Shown here piece by piece: positions 11,868 to 23,140 of a DNA stretch of 64,000 nt. The translations under genes were made by a program, and so were the position numbers. The stretch is from Gambelia wislizenii. Its lineage: Eukaryota; Chordata; Lepidosauria; Squamata; Crotaphytidae. The notes below the pieces were generated by a model. It was not told the DNA's origin. It made no database searches and was given only the letters and a program-made list of their open reading frames with translations. The stretch lies in contig JAUMIR010000002.1 of the NCBI GenBank assembly GCA_030847615.1, positions 119,606,309-119,670,308 of the forward strand, read 5' to 3'. How positions within the stretch are numbered: the first letter of the stretch is position 1; every line of letters begins with the position of its first letter.

Positions 11868-12390
11868 CTTGTCTAGATGGGCTATTTAACCTGTCTTGCC
11901 CCCGTCTTGGAGCTCTTGCCCCGTTTTGCCACTGGGAAGTCCTGACTACGCCCATGACAAAGACTGGGAGAAGGTGGAGTAAAGCCTGTTAAAACATTCC
12001 ATCAAAATACCTGGGGAAAACTTCTGCATTAAGGAAAAAGTGGATCAGGCCCCACGGGGCCACAGGGGGCCCTACCAGAGACACCATCCTGTCTCTGCAG
12101 CCACCACCACTGCCATCCACATCACAGTCTCTGAAGCCAGGGCAGAGGCTCACAGCATGTGATCGGGGCTGGCCACATGCAGGGGGCCTTGATCATGCGC
12201 TGTGAGCCTCCTTCCTGGCTTTGGAGAATACAACGTAGATGGTGGCTGTGACTGCAGATATGGGCTGGTGTGTCCATGCGGACTCCATCCTGTTTTGTGC
12301 AGGTAATGGGGGGAGGGAACAGACCTTATCTGGGGCCAGATCTGGGAAGCTGGCATATTCTGGCCAGTATAGATGAGCCCTAGATTATAC
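11868..12390. mobile_element. MITE-like element, GGGCTTGTCTA family (family C)
   Basis: The left end GGACTTGTCTAGATGGGC and right end GATGAGCCCTAG are roughly inverted. Interior wording (CCGTTTTGCCACTGGGAAGTCC) resembles 32740-32910. No coding capacity. 11390-11868 and 12390-12965 hold no recognised gene; the latter includes AT-rich and ATAC-repeat stretches. Confidence 0.45.
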
Positions 12391-12964
12391 ATTCATAACT
12401 GTGATCATGAATTCCTGCCTGAATTTCTTTTTAAAAAATTCTGTTTATTTATTTATACATGTATACATACCTACATACATACGGAGCTACAAGGTCCTGA
12501 ACTGTAAGGGGCTTCTTTGGTTTGTTGACAGAAGAAACCATCAACATTTGTAGAACAGAAAAAAAAAATGTTTCCTTGAGTTCTCTCTAATGTCAAACAA
12601 ACATAAAGCACTCATTCTTAAACAAAAAACTGAGAACAGGAACCCAAGACCAGGCATTGCAACAATTAGATATTGTACATAGTCTTACATAAAACTCTTC
12701 CTATTACGTACATTTTAGAAATAATTTGGAGGAGGATAAATATATGAATGCCTATTAATCATTCTAAAAGAACATCTGATCCCCGCCCCTCCCCCATTTT
12801 TCTAATGCTTCAGGTGTGGTGGGGAGGCTTCTGGAAAAACCAAAAAAACCTGCTGTTTTTTGGCTGGGTTTTACTGTTTTTTTCTGCGATCTTCACATCT
12901 CTAATTTGAACAGAGCAAGACTTACTTCTGAGTAACCATGCATATTATTTTACTGCATTGCCCT

Positions 12965-13870
12965 ATCCACATGATCAGTTCTTTGCGTATTAAATCTTCA
13001 TTTGTCACACGTGTTTCCCCTTGACATTATGCACAGCTGTACATTCTTTGTACAGTACAAACTTCATACAGGGCAGGGAGAAAGAGAAAGACATTTTCCT
13101 TTGTACTCAAAACAAAACATCTTTCTGTTTCTCCGTGTTCCATATGAAGACTGTACTGACATCCCAGGCGGCAAATGAAGCACACGGACCATGACCAGCA
13201 TTCTGTTAGACAAATGCATGCATGCATTTTCCATACATGTGTGGATGTTCTTTTGGGGGCATCATGGGGTCTCTGCAGCACCCAAAGGCCCCCCTCAACT
13301 TACTGAAAAGCTTCTGATGCTGCCTTGCACAGCCACTATGTGCTTTGCAACCAGCAGGCAGGATTGGAGAAGCATCTGGCTAGGTCCCCGCAACCAGATG
13401 AGAAATTATGACATCAGCACCGAGATCTGCAGGGTCCTCCTGGGGTCTCAGCACTACTGTAATCATTTCATTTCTGGCTGTGGGCATGTACCCAGAAGCT
13501 TCTCCAACCCTGCCTGTTCCCCATGGAGCAGAGACCAGACAGGTAGGGAAGCTTCAGGGGCTTTTCAGTAAGGGAGGCGTGGGTCTATGGCTCAATGTAG
13601 CATAGGTCCGCATATTTATGCTGCTCTGAGGAAATGTTGGATTGTAGCTAAGGTGATTTTTTTTTTCAGAAATCTAATGAAAAATTCTGTTTTAAACCTA
13701 TTGAACCTTTAGCTGCAATCACAGGGATGCAAATCAAGAACAGATATAGATACCATCAGGGTACACTCAGAACACACTTTTGCATTTGCAAACAGCAGTA
13801 AACAAATCAATCACCCTATTATAACAAAACCTTGTTATAACTTGACAAATACAGATCAGGCAAGGTTACC
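12965..13870. repeat. Segment paralogous to 34105-34640, with a 13190-13620 insertion
   Basis: 12965-13170 (GATCAGTTCTTTGCGTATTA) parallels 34105-34235, and 13690-13870 (AGCTGCAATCACAGGGATGC) parallels 34460-34640. The intervening 13190-13620 has no counterpart there. It carries inverted ends (CTTACTGAAAAGCTTCTGA near 13299 and TTCAGGGGCTTTTCAGTAAG near 13552), as expected for an inserted MITE-like element. From 13870 to 14325 nothing else is recognised. Confidence 0.5.
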
Positions 13871-14329
13871 AGTCCATGTATATTTATAAAGTTAACATGG
13901 CAGGACTAAATTCCAATAGCATATATGCAGAGACAGATCTAGCAGTGGCCTTTGCCTTAGCTCAAGGATCTCCCAAATTCCAGCTAACTCTCTAACCAGT
14001 CCTTATTTTATGTCAAGAAAACATGTAGCAAAATCAAATTGATAATAATCTGTTTTGTGTTTTAATATATCAGATTTGTGGTGAGACCTCTCTCATTGCA
14101 ATTATGTAGGTAAATTAAAATTGAACAAATCTTAATAGGCTCATGCAAACATATTTTAATGAATATTTTTTCATCTTTAGTAAAACCTAAAACATTCTTA
14201 TATTTGTGAAATTTTAGTGACTCAGGATGTTTGAACAGATGTATCTTTGAGATTATGGCTCAAATCCTGTTAGCAGGCCCAGTGAGAGCAGACCTATTGA
14301 ACTGATAGAATTTACATAAGTGTTGATTT

Positions 14330-14565
14330 ACCAGTCAGTAATGAAGCACCAGTTCCCGTCTGATCCTGGAAGCTAAGCAGGATCTGATTAGTACTTGGAT
14401 GGGACTGCCAATGAATACCATATGCTGTGGGCTATATTTCAGAGGAAGGAATTGGCAAAACTACCTCTGAGTATTCCTTGCCTAAGAAAACCCTATGAAA
14501 TTCACAGGGTCTCGATAAATTGATAGGTGGCTTGAAGGCACACACACACACACACACACACTTGA
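14330..14565 (+). mobile_element. 5S-rRNA-derived SINE
   Basis: The head CCAGTTCCCGTCTGATCC, GGAAGCTAAGCAGGATCTG and TTAGTACTTGGATGGGA is the 5S rRNA internal promoter region (box A/IE/box C). It continues into a SINE body (GAGGAAGGAATTGGCAAAAC, CCTATGAAATTCACAGGGTC) and GGCTTGAAGGCACACAC, then (AC)n at 14538-14561. 5S-headed SINEs with this tail are known from squamates. It is a retroposon, not a functional 5S gene. Confidence 0.82.
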
Positions 14566-14689
14566 TTCAATGAGCCTACTTTAGCTGGGATTAGCAATTG
14601 GATTGAGGCCCAAAAGTGTTTTGTAACACAGAGGAGAAAGCAGCCTGAATATATATTCTTAAACTATTTCTTCTCTTTTGCTTCTCTTT

Positions 14690-15005
14690 CTCCCTGTTTT
14701 GGGCCTTTACTTTATGGTTTACTTTGAACTTTTAAAGTGTGTTTCTGTGCTTGTGTGTACTTTTTGTGTGTTAATTTTCTTTTCTTTTTTTACTGTGCTC
14801 ATGTCTTCTCACAAGAATTGCTGAGATCACAAATGTGAAAGTAAACAGAGCTGGTGTTTGTGCTCCAGTAATGCTGGGGCTGTTTTTTTCTCACTATTAC
14901 AGGTAAGTGTGATGAAAAGGGTTATTGTGCCAGGAAAAGTTGGTGTAAAATGTGGTGTGAGAGAAATTTTTTGAGGGTTCATCTGATAAAGTCCTAGATG
15001 ATAGG
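14690..15005. mobile_element. Family B DNA element fragment
   Basis: The right end ATCTGATAAAGTCCTAG and interior wording (AGGTAAGTGTGATG; GTGTGTTTCTGTGCTTG) match the 911-bp element at 41099-42009. The left end is missing. 15005-15270 shows no clear feature. Confidence 0.5.
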
Positions 15006-15269
15006 CTGTAAAAGACCTCTAGTGTACCTGACATAACCATAAAGATCATAATTCTGATTGGACAGCTGACAAGTTGAGTGGGCATAAGGAAAGGATAAAA
15101 AGAGCCAGGCAGAGCTAGCAAACCAGACCACCACCTGACGTGTCTCCACTGCACAAAGAGGTTTGTTTGATAAACAGCTGTGCTTTTCCTGATGAACTAA
15201 TAGACTGATATCTGCCCCAAGATGCTGGAAAATGCTGGTACAGATAAGGATGAGCTAAGAATAGATAAT

Positions 15270-17150
15270 AGAATCATAGCGCTGGAAGAGACCACAAGGG
15301 CCATCCAGTCAACCCCCTGCCCTGCAGGAACACACAATCAAAGCATTGCCGATAGATAGCCATCCAGCCTCTGTTAAAATCCTCCAAAGAAGGAGACTCC
15401 ACCACACTCCGAGACAGCGTGTTCCACTGCTGAACAGCTCTTACCGTCAGGAAGTTTTTCCTAAAATTTAGGTGGAATCTCTTTTCCTGTAATTTGAATC
15501 CATTGCTCCATGTCCTAGTCTCTGGAGCAGCAGAAAACAAGCTTATTCCATCCTCAATATGACATTGTTACCCTATGATGTATGTGTTGGGGAGGTGTTA
15601 GCTTCCCAATGTTGATGCCAATATCTATTTTAATATTTGTTGGGATTATTAGCTCAAATAGATGACCTGTGAGAGGAGGTAACTTCAGGGTCCTTTTCAC
15701 CTATGTATACCAGTACTAACTGTAGCAGAGGCTCCAGTTGAAGTAACATAAAGTATTTTATTGGAATAATATAAATTAACACACAAGAATATGCACTCTT
15801 ATAAACTATACAAGGCTATCAGAAGAGAAAGGCAGGAAGAATTGGATAGAGAGAAGTTAGGGGTGCAAGGGTGATAATTACCAGTCTCGGAGAAAGAGGT
15901 CAGCATAGTGAAGAGGGGCTCAGACAGATGTCTGAGGGTGGCATACAGCAAAGAGAGAATGATGGGGTCTGTCTGTGGCACACTTTGTTTTAGTTGGGGC
16001 TGTGATATTTATAACCCATTTCGTGCCTTGAAGGTGTGTTCTGGCTAAAACAATGGCTAGATAACTCTCCCAAGGGAGGAAGAAGGGAGACTGAAACTCG
16101 ATTGTTTTATTTGTAGAATGCTAAAGTATTGATGGTTTTGTGACAACCTTGTGACACTGTACAAGGTATGTGGTATGTGAGGAGAGATATGCCAGGGGAA
16201 ACAGTCACTTATTTGCATGATTGAATTATAGTGCAAAATGCTCCGGGCTGAGAGAGACAGATTTGCATATACCCCTTATTGGCTGGATTGTTAGTCCATT
16301 AACTCTAGGGGCTTTCCACATCATCCTAATTTAAACTTTTACACCCTTATATGGAAGACACGTCTTAGGTCATCATGACTTTTGGCTGCTCTGTGATATA
16401 CCTGGTCTTCTCAGCCAATGTGACCCTGAAAGTGTCCGATATTTCTACTTATGGAACATCGTGGGGAGGGGTAGCAGGGCATGGTAACAACATCCCTTCA
16501 AATATTTAAATATGGCTATCATGTCACCTCTTAACCTTCTCTTCCCCAGGCTAAACATATCCAGCTCCCTAAGATGCTCCTCATAGGGCCTTTTACCATT
16601 TTGGTCACCCTCCTCTGGACATGTTCCAACTTGTTAACATCCTTCTTTAATTGTGGTGCTCAGAATTGGACACAGTATTCAAGGTGAGGTCTGACCAAAG
16701 CAGAATAGAGTGGCACTATTACGTTCCTTGATCTAGAGACTATACTCTTATTGATGCAGCCTAGAATCACATTGGCTTTTCTGGCTGTCACATCACACTG
16801 CTGACTCATGTTCAGCTTATGGTCCACTAAGACTCCTAGATCCCATCCTATATCTGTTCATTTATTTATTTTTCTGCCTAAGTATAGTACTCTACATTTC
16901 TCCCTGTTGAAATTCATTTTGTTAGTATTGGCCCAGCTTTCTAATCTGTTAAGGTTATTTTGAATTTTATACCTATCCTCTGTGGTATTAGCTACCCCTC
17001 CTAATTTGGTATCATCTGCAAAATTGATAAGCATGTCCCCTATTACATCATCCAAGTCATTGATCAAGATGTTGAATAGCACCGGGCCCAGGACAGAACC
17101 ATGTGGCACCCCGCTGGTCACTTCTCTCCATGATGAAGAGAAGCATATGC
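15270..17150 (-). mobile_element. CR1 LINE (antisense), split by a solo LTR
   Basis: Two CR1 pieces (about 15270-15565 and 16490-17150) read on the minus strand as one 3' CR1. The far piece contains SGVPHGSVLGPVLFNI and an intact FADDTKLGGVAN; the near piece contains FRKNFLTVRAVQQWNTLS and the 3' tail. A 924-bp LTR-like sequence separates them. The element is truncated at its 5' end near 17150, where sense L2 sequence begins. Frame disruptions make it inactive. Confidence 0.88.
15566..16489 (-). mobile_element. Solo LTR inserted in CR1
   Basis: It begins TGTTACCCTA and ends GGTAACA (inverted TG...CA ends), and is flanked by a 4-bp direct repeat ACAT (15562-15565 and 16490-16493). CR1 sequence resumes exactly across it. 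A close relative is at 46930-47880. On the minus strand an AATAAAATAC polyadenylation-like signal lies inside, which suggests antisense orientation. No internal coding region remains. Confidence 0.75.
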
Positions 17151-17154
17151 ATAT

Positions 17155-20011
17155 GTCCACATCGAACACAGTCCACATCGAGTGTATGTACCTAAGCCTG
17201 AGGTCCAGGGATAGCTTAGGGATTCTGTTAGTGTACCGGCCACTCCGTTGTCTAACAGACTCCCTAACCGAGCTAACACAGCTGGTCTCAGAGTTGCTGC
17301 TGGAGTCACCCAGACTCTTAGTTCTTGGTGACTTCAACATCCCACTCGAGACCAGCTTGCTAAATCTAACTGGCGCAGCTCGGGAGTTCATGGAATCCAT
17401 GACAAACATGGGCCTATCCCAATTGGTTGTCGGGCCTACTCACTGTGCAGGTCATACCCTCGATGCGGCCTTTAGTACGGAACAGGAATATCCGTGGGCG
17501 GAGGTTATTAAAACCTCTGCATTGTCATGGACGGATCATTTCCTGGTCAAGATGGAGCTAAGAGCCACTGTCTGCCCCACCGGGGGTGGTGGACCTATTA
17601 GAATGGTCCGCCCTCGAAGGCTAATGGAACCAATTGGATTCCAGAAAGCCTTGGAGGGTTTAATGGTTGGTAACGCCGGTGATTCTGTTGAAGCTTTGGT
17701 TAATATTTGGAACACCGACCTCACCAAGGCTATCGACACAATCGCTCCCAAACGTCCTTTCCAGCCTGCTCCTAACCGTAAGCCCTGGTATTCAGAGGAG
17801 CTTAGGAAGATGAAGCGGGCTGGACAACAACTAGAGCGCACCTGGCAGAAGACTCGACTCTTATCCGACAAGACTCGTCATAGGAATTTCCTTGATTCTT
17901 ATCGAGAGGTGATACGCGCAGCGCAGAAGTCTTTCTCTTCTGCATGTATTGCGTCTGCAGAGTCCCGTCCACCAGAACTGTTTAGGGTGGTGGGGGAGCT
18001 GACGTGGATTCCCCCTGCGCAGAACCCCTTACTCAACCCAACAACGGCCTGCTGTGATGCGTTTAACATCCACTTTGCAGATAAAATCTCTCAGATAAGA
18101 GCCGACTTAGATGCCAGTGTTATGACAGAATCTATAGACAAGGTGTCCAGCAACTGGGTTGATGAAATTTTATTGGATCAGCTTCAATCTGTGAGTACCG
18201 ATGACGTGGACAAGCTCCTTGGTAGAGTGAGGAAGACGACCTGTCCCCTTGATCCCTGTCCATCTTGGCTGGCCACCCAAGGGGGCGACGCATTGAGAGT
18301 ACTCCTTAGGGATATTATCAATATGTCCTTCAGGGAGGGGTCTGTTCCACCCTGTTTGAAGGAAGCGGTGGTTAAGCCGCTCCTGAAAAAGCCTTCCCTG
18401 GACCCCTTGGATAGGAACAACTATAGGCCAGTCTCCTTGCTGCCTTTTTTAAGCAAGGTGATTGAAAGGGCGGTCGCTTCCCAACTCCAAGCTGTCTTAG
18501 ATGAAACCGATTATCTAGATCCATTTCAAACTGGATTTAGGACAGGATATGGAGTGGAGACTGCCATGGTTGCTCTGGCTGACGACCTCCGCTTGAGTAT
18601 CGACAGGGGTAGTGTGACTCTGTTGGTGCTCCTGGACCTCTCAGTGGCCTTTGATACAATAGATCATTCCATCCTCCTGGATCGCCTGAGGGGGTTAGGA
18701 ATTGGAGGCACTGCTTTGCAGTGGTTCCGTTCCTTCCTCTCGGGCAGATCCCAGAGGGTGAGGCTCAGGGACAGTTGCTCTACTAGAATAGAGCTTAACT
18801 GTGGCGTTCCTCAGGGCGCCATCCTGTCCCCGATGCTATTTAACATCTATATGAAGCCGCTGGGAGAGATAATTCGGAGGCATGGAGTGCGGTGTCATCA
18901 GTACGCTGATCACACCCAGATATACTTCTCCATGTCTCGGTCTTCAGCTTCGACTTCAGATGGTGTCTCTCCCCTCAATGATTGTCTTAAAGCAGTAATG
19001 GACTGGATGAGGAAAAACAAATTGAGACTGAATCCAGACAAAACGGAGGTACTAACAGTTACAGGCCCGAAACCAGGTCTGGGAATACAACTTCCAGTCC
19101 TGGATGGAACTACACTCTCCTCCAAGGACTGTGTTCGCAGTCTGGGGGTGCTCCTGGACCCGATGCTCCAGATGTCTAATCAGGTAAATGCGACGGTCAG
19201 GAGTACCTGTTATCAACTTCGGCTGATACGCCAGCTGCGCCCTTGCCTGGAAACTAGGGACCTCGAAACTGTGGTACATGCACTGGTAACCTCCTGTCTG
19301 GATTTCTATAATGCGCTCTACATGGGGCTACCCTTGTGCTTGACTCGGAAACTTCAACTAGTTCAGAACATGGCAGCCAGGTTGATTTCTGGCACTTCCG
19401 GAAGAGAGCATATAACACCTGTGCTAAAAGCTCTCCACTGGCTGCCTATTAGTTTCCGGGCACAGTACAAGGTGTTGGTTATAACCTTTAAAGCCCTACA
19501 TGGCTTGGGTCCAACTTATCTCCGGGACTGCCTCCTTCTGTATGACCCTCCCCGCGCACTTAGGTCCTCTGGGAGTAATCTGTTACAGCCTACGAAAACA
19601 AGGCTGTCGGTGACCTCCCAGAGGGCCTTCTCTGCTGCTGCTCCCAGATTATGGAATGGCCTGCCGGACGAGATCCATCTTATTACCACCTTAGACAGCT
19701 TTAAAAAAGCTGTCAAGACGGATCTTTTCCGGCAGGCTTTTCCTGAATAACTATCCCGGCCCAAGACTCGGCTGTCCTTTCTAAGCGGCAACTAGATTTT
19801 TTAACCATTGTATGTTTTAATTTTTGTCTTTCTAATTTATATATTTTTAATTACTGTACGTTATTAATCTTCTATAATTTAATATTATTTTAAAGGGTGG
19901 GTGGGCTAGGGTACTGGGACTATGGAGTTTTTATATTGTAAGCCGCCCTGATTGCGTTGCAGAGGGGCGGGATAGAAATAAAATTTTATTATTATTATTA
20001 TTATTATTATT
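17155..20011 (+). mobile_element. L2 LINE, 5'-truncated, long open frame with altered catalytic RT motif
   Basis: Continuous coding sequence from about 17155 to the stop at 19748-19750 covers part of the endonuclease (RLLVLGDFNIPLE, GPTHCAGHTLD, WTDHFLV), the full RT (NNYRPVSLLPFLSKVIERAV, DPFQTGFRTGYGVETAM, LLDLSVAFDTIDHSILL, ELNCGVPQGAILSPMLFNI) and the C-terminal region (LHWLPISFRAQYKVLVITFK, LWNGLPDEIHL). The catalytic YADD box reads YADH (codon CAC at 18911-18913), which should abolish polymerase activity. A 3' UTR with AAGCCGCCCTGATTGCGTT ends in (ATT)n at 19983-20011. The upstream part of the same frame (16982-17154) is antisense CR1, so the 922-codon frame is a fusion of two transposons and not a host gene. 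Confidence 0.9.
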
Positions 20012-20137
20012 AGTGGTAACAGATGCTGTTAAGATATTAAAAATGTTTAAGGAGATTAATCCCTGAATGCCTGTGTATTCCCAGAAGCCTGGTAGAGATG
20101 AATAGTTCCTCAAACAGATGAGAATTATAGCAAATGG

Positions 20138-20139
<2 letters not shown>

Positions 20140-20170
<31 letters not shown>

Positions 20171-20490
20171 TATTTATTTATACCCCGCCCCTCTGTTAAA
20201 ACAATCGGGGCGGCTTACAAAAATTAAAATACAATACAGATAAAAATCCCTAAACACCACCCACCCCCACCCTCCCCCATAAAAATATATTAAACAAATA
20301 TAAATTAAAAAGCAACTACTCTAAAATCACATTTAAAAACAATAAATACAATAAATACACTAAATGGCCAGCAAACTAAAAGAGGCCAGGAGCTCCTGAG
20401 GCCGGGATCTAATTAGGAAAGGCCTGCCGAAAGAGATCCGTCTTTAGTGCTTTTTTAAAGCTACTCAGGTTTGTCATCTGATGGATCTCA
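20140..20490 (-). mobile_element. L2 LINE 3' end (antisense)
   Basis: (AAT)n followed by ATACCCCGCCCCTCTG, CGGGGCGGCTTACAAAA, and GAAAGAGATCCGTCTTTAGT is the reverse complement of an L2 3' end. It lies in inverted orientation just 130 bp after the sense L2. Confidence 0.8.
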
Positions 20491-20679
20491 TTCTGATCTC
20501 AATTGGATAAGTTGTATGTTGACGGTTTTGGATATGATACAAGGGACAGAATGCTATACGCGAGAAAGCATTTATGAATTGTCTGCATAATGCCTTAACA
20601 GACACCATGGAACTTATGGAAAGCACATGATTATGCTGAGGGATAAAAGGCTATGTTAAATGGTGTGGAAGTTCCTCAC

Positions 20680-21218
20680 CTCTGCTGTAGGCAAAATCAG
20701 AAATTGTGTTAATCTACAAGTAAATGTGTGTAATTAAGCTTGTGAGAAAATGATCATGAAACACTCTGCTTCCACACTTCAAGGAACAGCCAAGAAAATA
20801 GTGAAGGTCAACTGAGCTAGCAAGGTCTGTGGAAAGTTGCCTCTTGCTCTTTCCTTCCAAAGGTTTCCTTCTTTCAGCACAGTATCACTATCTTTTTTTA
20901 AGTGCAGAGGAAATTCTGAGCCTGATAAATGGGTGATCTATGTCAAAACTTCCTGGTTACAGCTCATCACTAATGGATGGAAAGTCTCCTATCTCCATAG
21001 CCTATATCAGTATCATGCATTATGAAAAGGGGTTATATGACACCCCCATCCGTTTGCATAGTTTATTGAATAGTTTATTATTATAATTCCCAAAGCATTT
21101 AAAAACGACCCCACAGATATGCTACTTTCACTTATCATCTCATCTTCAACACCTTTGGTCAATTGAGTGGAGGCCACCTTTACAGTAGAAAACAATCGGC
21201 AAAATCCAATCAGGAAAC
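20680..21218 (+). promoter_or_regulatory. Conserved upstream region of TAS2R copy 2
   Basis: Homologous to the upstream region of copy 1. It has an octamer variant GTTTGCAT at 21052-21059 and TATA-like TTTAAAAACG at 21098-21107, 112 bp before the ATG. The spacing between the two elements (about 40 bp) equals that in copy 1. Confidence 0.6.
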
Positions 21219-22121
21219 ATGTCGACACCTCTGATCATTCTCCTTATGATCACTTTTGTTGACGTTGCTCTTGGTGGACTCATCTCCAATGGCTTCATAG
21301 TTACAGTAATTCTCAGGGAATGGGCCAAAAGCAGAACCCTTGCTTCCAGTGAGCAGCTTCTTCTGAGCCTGGTTCTTTGCAACTTCTGGGTGACCGTGTT
21401 ACTGACTCCATTCTACATCCATGACTACATCATCCCCATTTTCTCCAGCGACTGCGCATTTCTAATATTCTACCCTTTAGCTGACTTTCTCATTCTCTGC
21501 AGACACTGGCTCACTGCTTGGCTCTGTGTCTTCTATTGCATCAAGATCGTGAACAGCACACATTCCTTTTTCCTTTGGTGCAAACTAAGGATATCATGGC
21601 TGTTACCACGGCTTATTGCAGGATGTCTGGTTGTTTCCTTGTTTATTGCCATTTTTATGTTCTATTTTGTTCTTAGAAAAGACCAAAGCAACACAAAGAT
21701 GAATGATACAAAAATGTTTCAAGAAATGTTACTGAATCATACTGTCAATATTCCTGAAGTCTTGTTTTTAATTGTCGGCTCTGGTTCACCCTTTCTTGTG
21801 GTCTTACTTTGCTCCATCCTAGTTGTTGCCTCACTCTGTAGACACGTCTGCCGGATGAAGGGTAAAGAACCCCATTCTAGGAGTCTCCAGACTAAAGCTC
21901 ATGTCAAGGCAGCTGGGACTGTGCTCTTCCTCCTATTCCTTTACCTTTCATTTTATGTGGCACAAACCTTGTCTATGGTTGTAACTTTGGGGAAAACCCA
22001 AGGGATCATTGTCACAATAGTGGTGATTGCGTATCCCTCTGCTCAAGCTTATATCCTGCTGCTGGTTAACCCCAAGTTAAACCAGGCAGCTACGCAGGTG
22101 CTTCCAAGAAGAAAAACCTAA
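21219..22121 (+). CDS. TAS2R: Bitter taste receptor, TAS2R family (copy 2)
   Basis: Intact 300-residue single-exon receptor, closest in the window to copy 1. Landmarks: GGLISNGFI (19-27), LLLSLVLCNF (47-56), HWLTAWLCVFYCIKI (96-110) followed by FLWCKLR (118-124), SLCRHVCRM (205-213), AHVKAAGTV (227-235) and YPSAQAYILLLVNPKL (272-287). Extracellular loop 2 has sequons at N162 and N173. The predicted extracellular loops and TM ends (for example residues 66-90 and 140-170) differ strongly from copy 1, where ligand specificity would be expected to vary. The TM5-TM6 segment is identical at DNA level over 148 bp (21817-21964). The start codon follows the same AATC/ACCAGGAAAYATG context as copy 1. 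No damage to the frame is seen. Confidence 0.94.
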   Translation: MSTPLIILLMITFVDVALGGLISNGFIVTVILREWAKSRTLASSEQLLLSLVLCNFWVTVLLTPFYIHDYIIPIFSSDCAFLIFYPLADFLILCRHWLTAWLCVFYCIKIVNSTHSFFLWCKLRISWLLPRLIAGCLVVSLFIAIFMFYFVLRKDQSNTKMNDTKMFQEMLLNHTVNIPEVLFLIVGSGSPFLVVLLCSILVVASLCRHVCRMKGKEPHSRSLQTKAHVKAAGTVLFLLFLYLSFYVAQTLSMVVTLGKTQGIIVTIVVIAYPSAQAYILLLVNPKLNQAATQVLPRRKT

Positions 22122-23140
22122 CCTCTAAGGACCAAATTAGATGCTCCTCCCACATATTTGCCTTGGCATGCTAGATTTAAAAAAAAAATACAGAGCTCAC
22201 ATGGGGTGGGGTCAGGCATAGCCAGAGAAGGACTGTCATATAAGAAGGAGGCTTTTAAAAACCCTTTGCCACTAATGTAGCCTGAATGGAACTAGCCTCT
22301 TCATATATCTGCTATTCACAATGAGAGGAAGGCTTTAATTGAGACAAACTGAAGCTTTGCTGCAATTTTGAGTACAAGAGAGTTGGGCGGGGGGCTGGTT
22401 CCAATGTGGGCCATGAGAAGGATGAAGGCTTCCATCTTCCTTTCACCTGCTACATCCACAATCTAATTCAGGGTCTTCTGCTTTGATTTTTTAAAAAATC
22501 TATCAAAATGTGGAAATGTATCTACTGTATATGTAAGTGGACCCTCAGTAGCTCAGCCGCCTGAAAGGAGATAGCTCCCAAGAGGCACTGATGGACTTCG
22601 TTTTTCCTAAAATCAGCATAACTCTCCATTCAGCTTATGTGGATTCAGCCAAGGGGCTAGAAATGCTAGCCCATGATGCTAAAAGATGTAGTGTCTGAAT
22701 TGATGTACAAGAGACAAAGATATTGTGGGTGGGCTGGACTTGACAGATTGTTGCTCTTAAAGTTTGCAACTGTAGATTTCATACTTTAAGACAGTGGTTC
22801 ATAACCTGTGGTCTGTGGACCCCCTGGGGTGAAGGCTTGAAGGTTGCTCAGCCCATGTGATAGGAGCCAAGGCAAAGTCTGACTGGCTTGGCCAGAGCAT
22901 TGCTCTTCAATCCACTCAGGAAGAAGCAGGAGAAAATTCTTCTCTCCAGTGCCTCTGAGGGACAGGTTAATGGATGGTGTAACTGTATTACTATTATCAG
23001 GTATTATTGTTGTTGTTGTTAGGCTTTTAAATCTTGAGTTAAGTCTTGGAGGGATGCGGCAACAAAATATATTTAAAGTGGGTCCCTGGTAAAGGAAAAG
23101 TTAAGAGTCACTGCTTGAAGATGTTATGATAGCTACCAAT
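22122..23140. repeat. TAS2R copy 2 downstream flank
   Basis: Shares blocks with the flank of copy 1 (5152-5900): GAATGGAACTAGCC, GAAGCTTTGCTGCAATTTTGA, GATGTTATGATAGCTACCAA. A hAT-type element (22795-23108) is inserted in it. Confidence 0.6.
22795..23108. mobile_element. hAT-type non-autonomous element
   Basis: Ends CAGTGGTTCATAACC and TTAAGAGTCACTG are imperfect terminal inverted repeats of the CAGTGGTTC type common in hAT MITEs. Flanks CTTTAAGA and CTTGAAGA form an 8-bp target duplication with one mismatch, the hAT length. A fragment with the same end wording is at about 45090-45132. Confidence 0.72.

Noticed and set aside
14340..14410. Functional 5S rRNA gene
   Set aside because: The 5S part is incomplete, diverged, and continues into a SINE body and (AC)n tail.
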